Shown here one piece after another: positions 8,485-18,488 of a DNA stretch of 64,000 nt. Each line of letters opens with the position of its first letter. Within the stretch, counting starts at the first letter, position 1. The stretch comes from Sphingosinicella ginsenosidimutans (GTDB taxonomy: Bacteria > Pseudomonadota > Alphaproteobacteria > Sphingomonadales > Sphingomonadaceae), in assembly GCF_007995055.1 (NCBI RefSeq), contig NZ_VOQQ01000001.1, positions 1,843,001 through 1,907,000 of the forward strand. The letters run 5' to 3'. A program made the position numbers and the translations under genes. The notes below the pieces were generated by a model. That model saw only the letters and a program-made list of their open reading frames with translations, had not been told where the DNA came from and made no database searches.

Positions 8485-9120
8485 TCACTCGATTTCCCCC
8501 GCAGCAGCTCGCGTCAGCGCCAGCCGCAATTGCTCGCCGCTGCCCTCGGCCAGCTTGTCCATGAAATGCCGGCGACAGAGCGACACATATCTTTCGTTGC
8601 CGCCCACCTCGACCGACGCCCCCTCGGCGACCGCATTGCCCTCCGCATCGACGCGCAGGTTCATCGTCGCCTTGCGCCCGCAATGGCAGATACCCTTGAG
8701 CTCCACCAGCGAATCGGCGAGCGCGAGCAGGTTCGCGCTGCCCTCGAACAGATTGGCCTGGAAATCGGTCCTGAGGCCATAGGCGAGGACCGGGATGTCG
8801 AGCTCGTCGCAGATCGAGCAGAGCTGGACGACATGGGCCCGGCTCAGAAACTGCGCCTCGTCGACCAGGATGCAGTGGAGCGGCCGCTTCTTCAGCTCCT
8901 CCTCGACCTCGTGGCGGATGTCGGTGCGGGCATCGTAGAGCCGCGCGCCGGTCCTGAGGCCGATGCGAGAGGCGATCGCGCCGATCCCGGCACGATCGTC
9001 GAGCGCCGCCGTCCACAACATGGTCTCCATGCCGCGTTCGCGATAGTTGAAATCCGCCTGCAGCAGGGTGGTCGATTTCCCCGCATTCATGGAGGCGTAG
9101 TAGAAATAGAGCTTGGCCAC
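8485..9120 (-). CDS. tdk: Thymidine kinase (type II)
   Basis: A 211-residue cytosolic kinase that phosphorylates thymidine to dTMP in the salvage pathway. The P-loop is MNAGKST (11-17). The Walker-B-like ILVDEAQFL carries the catalytic base region, and the zinc-binding cysteines appear in GICHCGRK and SLCRRHF. The lasso/TK1 signature GNERYVSLCRRHF is present. The start codon is GTG at 9120. Its position in the rbfA-truB block suggests cotranscription, although the genes between are not translation factors. Confidence 0.96.
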   Translation of the reverse strand: MAKLYFYYASMNAGKSTTLLQADFNYRERGMETMLWTAALDDRAGIGAIASRIGLRTGARLYDARTDIRHEVEEELKKRPLHCILVDEAQFLSRAHVVQLCSICDELDIPVLAYGLRTDFQANLFEGSANLLALADSLVELKGICHCGRKATMNLRVDAEGNAVAEGASVEVGGNERYVSLCRRHFMDKLAEGSGEQLRLALTRAAAGEIE

Positions 9121-9162
9121 GGCGTTGGTTCTAGCGCCGCGGCCGCGCTTGGGAAGGGCGCG

Positions 9163-9522
9163 TCAGCGGCGGTGCAGCGGGCGCTGGTGCGGCGCGTGCG
9201 GCGGCGTTCCCGATTCGGTGATGCTCGCGACCTGGCAGCGCCAGCTGTCGACGCGGATCGCGCTGGCATGATCGAAACGATCGCCCGGCGAGGCGATGAA
9301 CCGGATCTGCGGCCGCTGCATCAGCCGCGGGCAGGGTGCTTCGGTCTGCACCCGATACCAGCGGCCGGTATCGGCGCGGATGAACAGGGAAGTTGGGCTT
9401 TCCGCCTGCCATTCGAGATAGTGCGACATGCGCGGGATGGTGACCTCGTGCCGATCCGGCGGCGTCGCGAGGGCCGGCGCCGCAGCGGTGACGGCAAGAG
9501 CGATCAGGGCCGGACGAATCAT
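9163..9522 (-). CDS. Small secreted protein of unknown function (DUF6491-like)
   Basis: A 119-residue protein with a signal peptide (MIRPALIALAVTAAAPALA, cleavage near residue 19). The mature domain has features of small periplasmic proteins common in sphingomonads (RADTGRWYRVQTEAPCPRL with a central Cys, then SWRCQVASI with a second Cys). The two cysteines could form a disulfide in the periplasm. Assignment to DUF6491 is from memory of the pattern and is tentative. The GGAGGACC ribosome binding site fixes the start. Confidence 0.65.
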   Translation of the reverse strand: MIRPALIALAVTAAAPALATPPDRHEVTIPRMSHYLEWQAESPTSLFIRADTGRWYRVQTEAPCPRLMQRPQIRFIASPGDRFDHASAIRVDSWRCQVASITESGTPPHAPHQRPLHRR

Positions 9523-9564
9523 GGCGGGTCCTCCAATGTTGAGCGTGTGCGCGCGGCTAGCGAT

Positions 9565-10095
9565 TCATCCCTGAACCGTGGCTGAGCGCGGCCATTCGGC
9601 GGCGAGGATCGAAAACAGGACGGTGTCGCGCACATGGCCGGTCCAGGTGATCCGGTCGGCCCGGATCACGCCCTCGCGGACGGCGCCGAGCCTGGCGAGC
9701 GCGGCCTGCGAACGGCTGTTGCGGGCATCGACCCGGAACTCGACCCGCCGAAAACCGCAATCGAACGCGCGGGCGAGCATCAGGTGCTTCACGCCGCGGT
9801 TGAGCCCGGTCCCGCGCAGATCGGGCGTGTAATAGGTGTTGCCGATCTCCAGCGCGCCGCGCCCCTCGTCGATGCCGAGATAGCAGGTCATCCCGACCAG
9901 CCGGTCGCCGGCGAAGACCGCGAACCGCCGGGCATCGGCGCGGGCCATCAGCGCATCGAAGGCCGCGTCGAAATGACCGGGATCGTAGGAGACCGAATAG
10001 ATCGGCCAGATCGCCGGATCCTCGGCGCAGGCGGCCTTGAGCGCGGCACGATGCGCCTCGGTCATCGGGCAGAGGCGGACAGCGCCGTCCGCCAT
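9565..10095 (-). CDS. GNAT family N-acetyltransferase (RimJ/RimL type)
   Basis: A 176-residue protein with the GNAT core: ALEIGNTYYTPDLRGTGLNRGVKHLML (acetyl-CoA binding loop with RGTGLN), then RRVEFRVDARNSRSQAALARLGAVREGVIR, the classic motif B of the RimJ/L group. These enzymes transfer acetyl from acetyl-CoA to protein N-termini, small molecules or antibiotics; the substrate here is unknown. ATG 10095 is chosen. A TTG overlapping the upstream stop (TTGA at about 10116) would add a few residues and couple it to the previous gene. Confidence 0.85.
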   Translation of the reverse strand: MADGAVRLCPMTEAHRAALKAACAEDPAIWPIYSVSYDPGHFDAAFDALMARADARRFAVFAGDRLVGMTCYLGIDEGRGALEIGNTYYTPDLRGTGLNRGVKHLMLARAFDCGFRRVEFRVDARNSRSQAALARLGAVREGVIRADRITWTGHVRDTVLFSILAAEWPRSATVQG

Positions 10096-10112
10096 CGCAT
10101 CGCCGAGCGCGC

Positions 10113-10763
10113 TCAACGAATCCAGGTGTCGGCGATGCCGACGATCTCCCACCGGCCCGCGCGCCGTTCGAGCGCGTAGAGGTTCCCGTTGCCGCAGACC
10201 GACCCGCATTGATAGGCGATCTCGATGAAGGCCGCATCGCCCGCAAAGACGGGCGCGGACAGGGTGAGCAGCGCGCAATCGTCGCTGGGCCGCTGGAGGT
10301 GGAGCGGCGAAGGCACGTCGCTCGCCGCGATCCCGCGGGCGGGGGGCATCGGCCGGCCCGGGTCGGTCGCCTCCCGCCAGAGCGTATCGAGGCGCGCCGC
10401 CAGATCGGCCGCGAGCGGCGTCGGCGGCGGCACCGGTTCGGGCCGCGGCCGCCGGCGCCGCCGCTCACCGGGAGCCGGGGGCGTATAGGCCGGCCGCGCG
10501 CTGGCCGGCGCCGGCAGGACATGCCATTGGGGCCGGATCCGAACCGCGCCGCCGGGCGCCATCGGATCGTCTCCGTCCGGCGCGAGCGGGACCCCGGCAA
10601 GGCCTTCGGACACGCAGGTTTCGGCGGCATTCTCCTGGCCCCGGGCCGCAACCTCCTGGGCGAGCACCGCCGCGATCACCGCGTGGGGATCGTCGGTCCC
10701 CTGCTGCGCCCCGGCCGGCGCGGCGAGGAGCAAGAGGGCGCAAAGGGCGGCTCTAGTCCGCAT
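10113..10763 (-). CDS. Secreted protein of unknown function
   Basis: A 216-residue protein whose ATG at 10763 overlaps the last codons of rbfA. A signal peptide ([21 protein letters not shown]) is followed by a helical segment and a Pro/Arg-rich linker (about residues 85-105). A C-terminal domain begins near 140, ending [29 protein letters not shown]. Cysteines in [20 protein letters not shown] suggest disulfides in the periplasm. The C-terminal strand pattern ([13 protein letters not shown]) resembles small beta-rich periplasmic domains, but no family is recognised. It is cotranscribed with rbfA by position. Confidence 0.7.
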   Translation of the reverse strand: MRTRAALCALLLLAAPAGAQQGTDDPHAVIAAVLAQEVAARGQENAAETCVSEGLAGVPLAPDGDDPMAPGGAVRIRPQWHVLPAPASARPAYTPPAPGERRRRRPRPEPVPPPTPLAADLAARLDTLWREATDPGRPMPPARGIAASDVPSPLHLQRPSDDCALLTLSAPVFAGDAAFIEIAYQCGSVCGNGNLYALERRAGRWEIVGIADTWIR

Positions 10764-11151
10764 CGCCCAGATCCTGCGCCACCTTGGGCGATCGGAGAAG
10801 CGCATCGATATGGCTGCCTTCGTCGAAGCTCTCGTCGAGCAGGAATTTGAGCCGGGCCGCATATTTGGTGTTCACGCGCCGCGCGACCTCGCTCTGCAGG
10901 AAGGCGGTGTTGGTGCGAAGCGCCTTGAGCACCGCATCGGCGTCGCCGCCGAGCAGCGGCATGACGAAGGCGGTCGCGTGGCGCAGGTCGGGCGACATGC
11001 GGACTTCGGTGATCGAGACGCTGTGGCCGGCGAGGGTGGGATCGTGAACCTCGCCGCGCATCAGGATGTCCGAAAGCGCATGGCGCACCTGCTCGCCGAC
11101 GCGAAGCAGGCGCACCGAGCGGCCTTCCGGGGTTTCGTTGTGGCGTGCCAT
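10753..11151 (-). CDS. rbfA: Ribosome-binding factor A
   Basis: A 132-residue, KH-like protein that binds the immature 30S subunit during 16S rRNA maturation and cold adaptation. Family segments are [17 protein letters not shown] near the N-terminus, [19 protein letters not shown] (45-63) and [27 protein letters not shown] near the C-terminus. It directly follows infB in the canonical nusA-infB-rbfA order. Confidence 0.97.
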   Translation of the reverse strand: MARHNETPEGRSVRLLRVGEQVRHALSDILMRGEVHDPTLAGHSVSITEVRMSPDLRHATAFVMPLLGGDADAVLKALRTNTAFLQSEVARRVNTKYAARLKFLLDESFDEGSHIDALLRSPKVAQDLGDAD

Positions 11152-11182
11152 CCAGAGCCAGCCTAGCCGGTCGATCCCGGCG

Positions 11183-13693
11183 CTACAACGTCCGCTCGCG
11201 CTCCTCGACCTCGTAGGTCTCGACGAAATCGCCGGCCTTGATGTCGGTCGTGTTCTCGAAGGTGACGCCGCATTCCAGGCCGGCGCGGACTTCGGCCACG
11301 TCGTCCTTGAAGCGCCGGAGCGAGGCGATCGATCCGTTGTAGATGATCACGTCGTCGCGCATGATGCGCGCCTTCAGCGCCTTGCGGATATAGCCTTCGG
11401 TGACGAGCAGGCCGGCCGCCTTGCCGTGCTTGCCCGCCGAGAAGACCTCGCGGACTTCGGCGCGGCCGACGACATTTTCGACGATCAGCGGGCCGATCTT
11501 GCCGGCCATCGCCGATTTCACCGCGTCGGTGAGATCGTAGATTACGTCGTAATATTGCATCGCGACGCCCTGCCGCTCGGCGATCTCGCGCGCCTTTGCG
11601 TTGGCGCGGACGTTGAAGCCGATGATCGGCGCGCCCGAAGCCCCCGCCAGGATGACGTCGCTTTCGGTGATGCCGCCGACGCCGGCGTGGAGCACCCGCG
11701 CGCGGATATCCTCGTTCGAGATCTTGTTGACCGCGTTGACGATCGCCTCGACCGAGCCCTGCACGTCGCCCTTGATGACGAGCGGGAATTCGACCGCCTG
11801 CTTCTCCTTCAGCGCGGAGAACATCGTGTCGAAGCTCGCCGGCGCGCTGGTCGTGCGCTTGCGGTCGATGACGCCCTGGCGATAGGCGGCGACCTCGCGG
11901 GCGCGCGCCTCGTTCTCGACCACCGTCAGCGTGTCACCGGCCGAAGGCACGCCGGAGAGGCCGAGCACCTCGACCGGGAAGCTTGGGCCCGCCTCCTTCA
12001 CCTGGCGGCCATGATCGTCGATCATCGCGCGGACCTTGCCGGAGATCGGGCCGGCGACGAAGATGTCGCCCACCTTCAGCGTGCCGCGCTGCACGAGCAC
12101 GGTGGCGAGCGGGCCGCGGCCCTTGTCGAGCTTCGCCTCGACCACCGCGCCTTCCGCGGCACGATCCGGATTGGCCTTGAGCTCGAGGATTTCCGCCTGG
12201 AGGCTGATCGCCTCGAGCAGCTTGTCGAGATTGGTCTTCTTGAGCGCCGAAACCTCGACGTCCTGGACCTCGCCGCCCATCTCCTCGACGACGATCTCGT
12301 GCTGGAGCAGCTCCTCGCGCACCTTCTGCGGATTGGCGCCCGACTTGTCGATCTTGTTGATCGCGACGATCATCGGCACGCCGGCCGCCTTGGTATGGTT
12401 GATCGCCTCGATCGTCTGCGGGCGAAGGCCGTCGTCGGCCGCCACCACCAGGATGACGATGTCGGTGACGTTCGCGCCGCGCGCACGCATTTCCGTGAAC
12501 GCCTCGTGCCCGGGCGTGTCGAGGAAGGTGATCTTGTCCTTCGACGGCAGCGTGACCTGATAGGCGCCGATATGCTGCGTGATGCCGCCGGCTTCGCCGG
12601 AGACGACATTCGCGCCGCGGATCGCGTCGAGCAGGCTCGTCTTGCCGTGATCGACATGGCCCATGATCGTGACCACCGGCGGACGCGGCTTCAGCGTCTC
12701 CGGAGCGTCGACGTCATGGTCGGTCTGGATATCGACGTCGCTCTCGCTGACGCGCTTGATGTTGTGGCCGAACTCGGTGACCAGCAGTTCGGCCGTGTCC
12801 TGGTCGATCGACTGGTTGACGGTGACGGGCATGCCCATCTTGAACAGCGCCTTCACCAGGTCCGCGCCGCGCTCCGCCATGCGGATGGCGAGCTCGCCCA
12901 CGGTGATCGTTTCCGGAACCACCACGTCGCGCACCTGCTTGGCGGACGGGCCGGACTGCATGTGGGCGCGCTTTTCCTTCTCGCGCGCACGCTTCAGCGC
13001 GGCGAGCGATCGGGCGCGGGCATCGCCGCTGTCGTCGAGCGCGCGGGTGACGGTGAGCTTGCCGCGCTCGCGGCGATGATCCTCGCGGCCACGCGCCGGA
13101 CGCGGCGGCTCGGGCCGCTTGATCGGCGTGAAGACCTGGCGCGGCGGGCGCGCATGGGCGCTCCGCGCGGTTTCCTCGCCGGCGGCTTCGGGCGCGGCGG
13201 GCGCCGCCTCGGGCTGCGGCTGGGTCGGCTCCTCGGCGGCGCGCCGGGCCTCCGCCTCGGCCTGGGCCCGGGCCTCCTCCTCGGCGCGGCGATTTTCCTC
13301 GGCGCGACGCTTTTCCTCCTCGGTCGCGGCGCGCGCCTGCTGCTCCTCGCGCCGGCGCGCCTCCTCGGCGGCGGCGAGCCGGGCTTCCTCGGCCTCGCGA
13401 AGCAGCTGGGCCTGGCGCTCGCGGCGGGCGGCGGCATCGTCGATCGGCCGCGCCGACGGCTTCGGCGCAGGCTGCGGCGCGCGCGCGACCGGGGCCGGCT
13501 CGGGAGCCGGCGGCGGCGGCGCGGGCGCCTCGGCTTCGGGACGGCCAAGGATGCGGCGCTTCTTCACCTCGACGACGACGGTGTTCGACCGGCCGTGGCT
13601 GAAGCTCTGCTTCACCTTGCCCGTCTCGACCGTGCGCTTGAGGCCCAAAGGCGCCCGCGTCCCGAGTTTCGGCTTGTCCGTCGAATCGCTCAC
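11183..13693 (-). CDS. infB: Translation initiation factor IF-2
   Basis: An 836-residue GTPase that places initiator tRNA on the 30S subunit. The N-terminal region (to ~260) contains an IF2-associated segment, [24 protein letters not shown], then long Ala/Glu/Arg-rich charged helices (residues ~90-170) and an IF2N domain ([16 protein letters not shown]). The G domain starts around 340 with G1 [10 protein letters not shown]3 DTPGHEAF and G4 NKIDK. Domains II-IV follow to the C-terminal initiator-tRNA-binding domain, ending [16 protein letters not shown]. Part of the rimP-nusA-ylxR-infB-rbfA operon. Confidence 0.98.
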   Translation of the reverse strand: MSDSTDKPKLGTRAPLGLKRTVETGKVKQSFSHGRSNTVVVEVKKRRILGRPEAEAPAPPPPAPEPAPVARAPQPAPKPSARPIDDAAARRERQAQLLREAEEARLAAAEEARRREEQQARAATEEEKRRAEENRRAEEEARAQAEAEARRAAEEPTQPQPEAAPAAPEAAGEETARSAHARPPRQVFTPIKRPEPPRPARGREDHRRERGKLTVTRALDDSGDARARSLAALKRAREKEKRAHMQSGPSAKQVRDVVVPETITVGELAIRMAERGADLVKALFKMGMPVTVNQSIDQDTAELLVTEFGHNIKRVSESDVDIQTDHDVDAPETLKPRPPVVTIMGHVDHGKTSLLDAIRGANVVSGEAGGITQHIGAYQVTLPSKDKITFLDTPGHEAFTEMRARGANVTDIVILVVAADDGLRPQTIEAINHTKAAGVPMIVAINKIDKSGANPQKVREELLQHEIVVEEMGGEVQDVEVSALKKTNLDKLLEAISLQAEILELKANPDRAAEGAVVEAKLDKGRGPLATVLVQRGTLKVGDIFVAGPISGKVRAMIDDHGRQVKEAGPSFPVEVLGLSGVPSAGDTLTVVENEARAREVAAYRQGVIDRKRTTSAPASFDTMFSALKEKQAVEFPLVIKGDVQGSVEAIVNAVNKISNEDIRARVLHAGVGGITESDVILAGASGAPIIGFNVRANAKAREIAERQGVAMQYYDVIYDLTDAVKSAMAGKIGPLIVENVVGRAEVREVFSAGKHGKAAGLLVTEGYIRKALKARIMRDDVIIYNGSIASLRRFKDDVAEVRAGLECGVTFENTTDIKAGDFVETYEVEERERTL

Positions 13694-14425
13694 TTAAATT
13701 CCTTCGTTCAAATTCATTTCGGGCGCACCGGCCGCTTCCGCCGAAGCGGCCTCTAGCGCAGCATCCCGTCCGATAAAAGCGCGCCACCGCCGAAGCGCGT
13801 GCGTCACGCGCGCGGCCGCGGCGCGATCCACGATGGCGATGTGTACCACATTTTCGCGTCCCAGCGCCAATGACAATATGGTGCGCGGCACCGGCAAAAC
13901 CAGTCCCTGCCGGCCGCTGCCTTCCTCGCCCGCGCCGACCCGGAAGGCCTGATCGAGCTTGCGCCGCCCCTCCGCGCTGGCATCGGCGGCATGGAGGAGC
14001 AGGACGACGTCGCCGCGTCGCGCCGCGACCTCGATCTTCTCGCTGCCCAGCACCAGATGGCCGGCCCGCGCCTCGAGCCCCAGCCGATCGAGCGCGGCCT
14101 GCCGAAGCGCCGCCTCGATCCGCGCGCCGAGATCGGCGGGAACGGCGACGTCGTTCGTCTTGAACGCGCGGGCGAGCGCGCCCCTCAGCCTGCCCTTGGC
14201 CTGCGCCGCCTCGAGCGTCGGTCGGTCGACGCCGATCCACGCGCCGCGGCCCGGCGCCCGGGCGCGGACATCGGGCGCGATCTCGCCGTCCGGCGAGAGC
14301 GCGAGGCGCACAAGATCATCCCGGGCGGCATGTTCGCCGCTCAGGATGCACTTGCGCTCGGGCGTATGGCGATCGCCGGTTAGCGTCTCATTGGGGAGTT
14401 TCCGCAACCGCGTCCTCCCCTTCAT
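13694..14425 (-). CDS. ylxR: YlxR (DUF448) / L7Ae-type RNA-binding protein
   Basis: A 243-residue protein, longer than the ~90-residue Firmicute YlxR. An N-terminal DUF448 domain (RHTPERKCILSGEHAARDDLVRLALSPDGEI, then APGRGAWI, about 18-100) is joined to an L7Ae-like domain (~100-215, LGLEARAGHLVLGSEKIEV). The two-domain form is usual in Alphaproteobacteria. It sits between nusA and infB, consistent with a role in transcription/translation RNA binding. The ATG at 14425 overlaps nusA by 38 bp. No closer in-frame ATG precedes the conserved HTPERKC motif, so the exact start is uncertain. Confidence 0.88.
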   Translation of the reverse strand: MKGRTRLRKLPNETLTGDRHTPERKCILSGEHAARDDLVRLALSPDGEIAPDVRARAPGRGAWIGVDRPTLEAAQAKGRLRGALARAFKTNDVAVPADLGARIEAALRQAALDRLGLEARAGHLVLGSEKIEVAARRGDVVLLLHAADASAEGRRKLDQAFRVGAGEEGSGRQGLVLPVPRTILSLALGRENVVHIAIVDRAAAARVTHALRRWRAFIGRDAALEAASAEAAGAPEMNLNEGI

Positions 14426-16025
14426 CCTCGAACCAGTGAGCGCGGGCGGCCATGATGATCTCGTTGCCCTGCTCCTCGGTCAGGCCATATTCGCCGAGCA
14501 CGCCGCCGCGATTTTCCTCGCTGCGCGGGTGGGGCGGGCTGTCGGCCCGGCGCCGCGGCTCCGGACGCTTCTTGGCGATCAGCTCGTCGGTGGCGAGATC
14601 GGCGAGATCGTCGAGCGTCTTGATCCCCGCCTTGCCGAGCGTCACGAGCATCTGCTCGGTGAGATAGGGCATTTCGGCCAGAGCATCGTCGACGCCGAGT
14701 CCGCGGCGCTCCTCGCGCGCGGCCGCCTCGCGCCGCTCCAGCGCCTCGGCGGCGCGGTTCTGCAGCTCGGCGGCGAGCTCCTCGTCGAAGCCCTCGATCG
14801 TCGAAAGCTCCTCGGCCTCGACATAGGCGACCTCTTCCAGCGCGCCGAAGCCCTCGGCAACGAGCAGCTGGGCGAGCGTCTCGTCGACGTCCAGCTCGTC
14901 CTGGAACATCTGCGAGCGCTCCATGAACTCGCGCTGGCGCTTCTCGCTCGAATCCGCCTCGGTCATGATGTCGATGCCCTTGGCGGTGAGCTGGCTGGCG
15001 AGCCGGACATTCTGGCCCCGCCGGCCGATGGCGAGCGACAGCTGGTCGTCGGGAACGACGACCTCGATCCGGTCCTCCTCCTCGTCGATGACGACGCGGC
15101 TGACGGTCGCCGGCTGCAGCGCGTTGACGACGAAGGTGGCGAGATCCTGGCTCCAGGGGATGATGTCGATCTTCTCGCCCTGGAGCTCCTGGACGACGGC
15201 CTGGACGCGGCTGCCCTTCATGCCGACGCAGGCGCCGACCGGATCGATCGAGCTGTCATGGCTGAGCACGCCGATCTTGGCGCGGCTGCCAGGATCGCGG
15301 GCGGCGGCCTTGATCTCGATGATGCCGTCATAGATTTCCGGCACTTCCTGCGCGAACAGCTTCTTCATGAACTCGGGATGCGCGCGGCTCAGGAAGATCT
15401 GCGGCCCCCGGTTCTCGCGGCGCACGTTGAGGATGATCGAGCGCACCCGATCGCCGACGCGAAGCAGTTCGCGCGGGATCTGCTGGTCGCGGCGGATCAC
15501 GCCCTCGGCGCGGCCGAGATCGACGACGACATGGCCGAATTCGACGCGCTTGACGACGCCGGTGATGATCTCGTTCGCGCGGTCCTTGAATTCCTCATAT
15601 TGCCGCTCGCGCTCGGCATCGCGGACCTTCTGGAAGATGACCTGCTTGGCGGCCTGGGCGGCGATGCGGCCGAACTCGATGGGCGGCAGCGGATCGACGA
15701 TGAAGTCGCCGAGCTTGGCGCCGGGCTGGAGCTTCTCGGCATCCTCGAGGCTGACCTGCTTGAAATAATCCTCGACCGCCTCGACGACCTCGACGACGCG
15801 CCACAGGCGAAGATCGCCGGTGGTCGGATCGAGCTTGGCGCGGATATCGTTCTCGGCGCCGTAACGGGCGCGGGCGGAGCGCTGGATCGCGTCCTCCATC
15901 GCCTCGATCACGATCATCCGGTCAATGAGCTTCTCGCGCGCAACGGCGTCGGCGATGGCGATGAGCTCGGCCTTGTTGGCGGAGATCGCGCCGGGCGCGG
16001 CCGGGTTGGGAGCGGTGGTGGCCAT
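14388..16025 (-). CDS. nusA: Transcription termination/antitermination factor NusA
   Basis: A 545-residue protein with the usual order: N-terminal RNA-polymerase-binding domain (to ~130), S1 domain (~135-200, GVVKRVEFGHVVVDLGRAEG), two KH domains (~205-350, including GACVGMKGSRVQ and LAIGRRGQNVRLA) and C-terminal acidic helix-hairpin-helix repeats (~370-520). NusA modulates pausing, intrinsic termination and rRNA antitermination. The ATG is 5 bp downstream of the rimP stop, and ylxR overlaps its end. Confidence 0.97.
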   Translation of the reverse strand: MATTAPNPAAPGAISANKAELIAIADAVAREKLIDRMIVIEAMEDAIQRSARARYGAENDIRAKLDPTTGDLRLWRVVEVVEAVEDYFKQVSLEDAEKLQPGAKLGDFIVDPLPPIEFGRIAAQAAKQVIFQKVRDAERERQYEEFKDRANEIITGVVKRVEFGHVVVDLGRAEGVIRRDQQIPRELLRVGDRVRSIILNVRRENRGPQIFLSRAHPEFMKKLFAQEVPEIYDGIIEIKAAARDPGSRAKIGVLSHDSSIDPVGACVGMKGSRVQAVVQELQGEKIDIIPWSQDLATFVVNALQPATVSRVVIDEEEDRIEVVVPDDQLSLAIGRRGQNVRLASQLTAKGIDIMTEADSSEKRQREFMERSQMFQDELDVDETLAQLLVAEGFGALEEVAYVEAEELSTIEGFDEELAAELQNRAAEALERREAAAREERRGLGVDDALAEMPYLTEQMLVTLGKAGIKTLDDLADLATDELIAKKRPEPRRRADSPPHPRSEENRGGVLGEYGLTEEQGNEIIMAARAHWFEDEGEDAVAETPQ

Positions 16026-16030
16026 GGCAG

Positions 16031-16561
16031 TCAGTCCTGTCCTTCCAATATTTCGTCGGCGCCCTCGGTGTCGAGCGGCGCGGTGGCGGCGATCAGCCGG
16101 TCCGTCAAGACAAGCTTGGCCGAACGGAGCGCGGCAAAGGGAATGCGGGTCGGGCCGAGGCCGGCGGCGTCGATGACGACCTCGTCGCCCTCAGCGCCGA
16201 TCAGCGCGCCGCGATAGTCGCGGCGGCCGTCCGCCTGTTTCTCGACCAGGCTGAGCCGGGCCTCATGGCCCTTCCAGTCCTCGAAATCCTTCAAACGGGT
16301 CAGCGGCCGGTCTATCCCCGGCGAGCTCACCTCGAGGCGATAGGCCTCCTCGATCGGATCGGCGCTGTCGAGCACGTCCGAAAGCCGCCGCGAAAGCCGC
16401 TCGCAATCGGCGAGGTCGAGCTGGCGCGTGTCGGGCCGCTCGGCCATCACCTGGAGCGTCGGATCGTCCTTCCCGCCGATCATCATCACGCGCACGAGAT
16501 CGAAGCCCTCGGCCTTCACCTCGGGCTCGATGATCCTCGTCAGGGCGGCAATATCGGCCAA
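16031..16561 (-). CDS. rimP: Ribosome maturation factor RimP, TTG start
   Basis: A 176-residue protein needed for 30S maturation. It has the family core LTRIIEPEVKAEGFDLVRV (residues ~7-25), TRQLDLADCERLSRRLSDVLD and YRLEVSSPGIDRPL, then the SH3-like C-terminal domain. The start chosen is TTG at 16561, which gives the usual N-terminus (M)ADIAALTRII and has GGAGAG 8 bases upstream. Longer upstream frame is open but not family-like. A TTG start may lower its translation relative to nusA. It is the first gene of the operon, with the promoter somewhere in 16562-16792. Confidence 0.93.
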   Translation of the reverse strand: MADIAALTRIIEPEVKAEGFDLVRVMMIGGKDDPTLQVMAERPDTRQLDLADCERLSRRLSDVLDSADPIEEAYRLEVSSPGIDRPLTRLKDFEDWKGHEARLSLVEKQADGRRDYRGALIGAEGDEVVIDAAGLGPTRIPFAALRSAKLVLTDRLIAATAPLDTEGADEILEGQD

Positions 16562-16792
16562 CCACGCTCTCCAGAAAACATATCCTCCTCGCGCCGGCCC
16601 CGACCCCGGGACCGGCCTCAACATGTGTGACGATGTCGAGGAAGGTGACGGACATATAAGGAAGGCGCGCCGGCCGGGCAAGCGTCGATTGCTTCCCCCC
16701 TTGTGCATCGTGCATGGGACATCCCGTCTCTGGCAAATGATATGAACCTTCAAGGCGCCGTCGCTTTCAACCCACATTACAGGATCTGCGCT

Positions 16793-18019
16793 ATGACCCG
16801 ACTGAAGCCGTTCCTCTTGTCGATCCTCCTCCTCGCCGCGTGCGGCGGTGGTGGGCCCGTCGCGGCGCAAGGGGATGAGCGGCCGTTCCGGATGGCCGAG
16901 GTCGGCCGGTTCGAGCAGCCCTGGGCAATCGCCTTCATGGCCGATGGGCGGGCGCTCGTGACCGAGAAGAGCGGCGGTCTCAAGATCTGGCGCTCGGGCG
17001 GGGAGACGGTGGACGTCGCCGGCGTGCCCGCGGTCGCCTTCGGCGGGCAGGGCGGGATGCTCGATGTCGCGCTCGCCCCCGATTTCGCGCGCAGCCGCAA
17101 CGTCTATCTGAGCTATTCGGAGCCGGGCGCCGAGAACGAGGGGGGCGGCAGCGGGCTTGCGCTGGGCCGCGGCCGGCTGGTCGAGGCGGATGGCGCCGCG
17201 CGGCTTGAGGATTTCCGCGTGCTCTGGCGGCAGCTGCCGCGCGGGCGGGGCGGCCAGTTCGGCGGGATCATCGCCTTTTCGCCCGACGGCCGCTTCCTGT
17301 TCCTGAGCTCCGGCGAGCGCCAGCGCTTCACGCCCGCGCAGGATCCGAACCAGGCGGTCGGCAAGATCCTGCGTCTGACGCTCGACGGCGCGCCCCCGCC
17401 GGGCAATCCGGGGGCCGGGCGCACCGGCGCGACCATGGTCCAGGTCACCGATCCGCCGCGCGACACGGTCGCGGCACGGACGGCACCGGCGCGGACCCTC
17501 TCCCTGCCTGGGCCGAACCTTACGCCCGCCGAAACCTGGTCGATGGGCCACCGCAACCCCTACGGCCTCGCCTTCGCGCCGGACGGCCGGCTGTGGGAGC
17601 ATGAGATGGGCCCGCGCGGCGGCGACGAGTTCAACCTGATCGAGCCCGGCCGCAATTACGGGTGGCCGCTCGTCTCCGAGGGCGAGAATTATGACGGCGT
17701 CGCGATCCCCGATCATTCGACCCGGCCCGATCTCACCGCGCCGGTCCTCTCCTGGGTGCCGTCGATCTCGCCGTCCGGCCTCATCTTCTACAGCGGGCGC
17801 ATGTTCCCGGCCTGGCGCGGCTCGGCCCTGCTCGGCGCGCTGTCGGGTGAGGCGCTGGTGCGCGTGGAGGTGCGTGGCGCCGGCGCGCGCAAGGCGGACC
17901 AGTGGAATCTCGGCATGCGGGTGCGCGATGTCGCGCAGGCGCCGGATGGATCGGTCTTCCTGGTCGAGGATGGCGGGCGCAGCGGCGGTGGGCGGCTTTT
18001 CCGCCTGACGCCGCGCTGA
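16793..18019 (+). CDS. PQQ-type sugar (glucose/sorbosone) dehydrogenase lipoprotein
   Basis: A 408-residue protein with a lipoprotein signal (lipobox LAAC, Cys17), then a six-bladed beta-propeller of the soluble glucose dehydrogenase / Hhip / YliI family. Family motifs are EQPWAIAFMADGRALVTEKSGGLKIW, GQGGMLDVALAPDF, QFGGIIAFSPDGRFLFLSSGER, WSMGHRNPYGLAFAPDGRLWEHEMGPRGGDE and GRNYGWPLVSEG. Members oxidise aldose sugars in the periplasm using PQQ when the cofactor is available. Start 16793 places the signal peptide correctly, and an in-frame ATG at 16742 would not. It is divergent from rimP and convergent with the zinc-ribbon gene. Confidence 0.9.
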   Translation: MTRLKPFLLSILLLAACGGGGPVAAQGDERPFRMAEVGRFEQPWAIAFMADGRALVTEKSGGLKIWRSGGETVDVAGVPAVAFGGQGGMLDVALAPDFARSRNVYLSYSEPGAENEGGGSGLALGRGRLVEADGAARLEDFRVLWRQLPRGRGGQFGGIIAFSPDGRFLFLSSGERQRFTPAQDPNQAVGKILRLTLDGAPPPGNPGAGRTGATMVQVTDPPRDTVAARTAPARTLSLPGPNLTPAETWSMGHRNPYGLAFAPDGRLWEHEMGPRGGDEFNLIEPGRNYGWPLVSEGENYDGVAIPDHSTRPDLTAPVLSWVPSISPSGLIFYSGRMFPAWRGSALLGALSGEALVRVEVRGAGARKADQWNLGMRVRDVAQAPDGSVFLVEDGGRSGGGRLFRLTPR

Positions 18020-18031
18020 CTGAAGGCTCGC

Positions 18032-18454
18032 TCAGGCGGACTTGGGCATCGCGACGATGATGTAGACCGCCATCAGCACCAGAATCGCGCCGAGGGCCAG
18101 CGTCACGATCTTGAGCAGGCCGCTCTGCTGCCCGGTCCTCATCAGATGGATGCCGTTGCCGAGCCCGGCGAGGCCCATCAGCGCGACCAGCACGAACAGC
18201 GAGAAGAAAAGCCGTCCCTGCGCCGGCGAGCCGGTGAATCGCGCCGGATCGGGATTGAGCATCATCGGCCCGAGAAAGAGCGAGAGCGCCCCGCCCGCGC
18301 CCAGCAGGAACAGGCCGGTGATCAGCAGCACGATCCCGCGCGCCGGCGAATCGCCCACCCGACGCATCGGCCCGCCACATTTGGGGCAGATGTCCCGCTT
18401 CTCCTCGACGGTGACGGCGCAGGCCGGATTGTCGCAGACGCTGAGTGTCGCCAT
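18032..18454 (-). CDS. Zinc-ribbon membrane protein of unknown function
   Basis: A 140-residue protein with an N-terminal zinc ribbon (CDNPAC at 7-12 and CPKCGG around 23-28: four cysteines in two CxxC-like pairs). Three hydrophobic segments follow (about 39-62, 82-100 and 112-135). The short cytosolic zinc ribbon plus membrane helices resembles many small unassigned inner-membrane proteins. No specific family is recognised, and it is monocistronic by position. Confidence 0.7.
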   Translation of the reverse strand: MATLSVCDNPACAVTVEEKRDICPKCGGPMRRVGDSPARGIVLLITGLFLLGAGGALSLFLGPMMLNPDPARFTGSPAQGRLFFSLFVLVALMGLAGLGNGIHLMRTGQQSGLLKIVTLALGAILVLMAVYIIVAMPKSA

Positions 18455-18488
18455 GATCGCCCCCGGTCAGGTCAGGCGACGTTCTACC

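Noticed and set aside
11066-13756. A very long open frame (about 896 codons) on the plus strand opposite infB.
   Set aside because: It is antisense to a clear infB in a high-GC genome. Its translation is low-complexity (RRAD/LDD-rich) without family motifs, an effect of codon bias.
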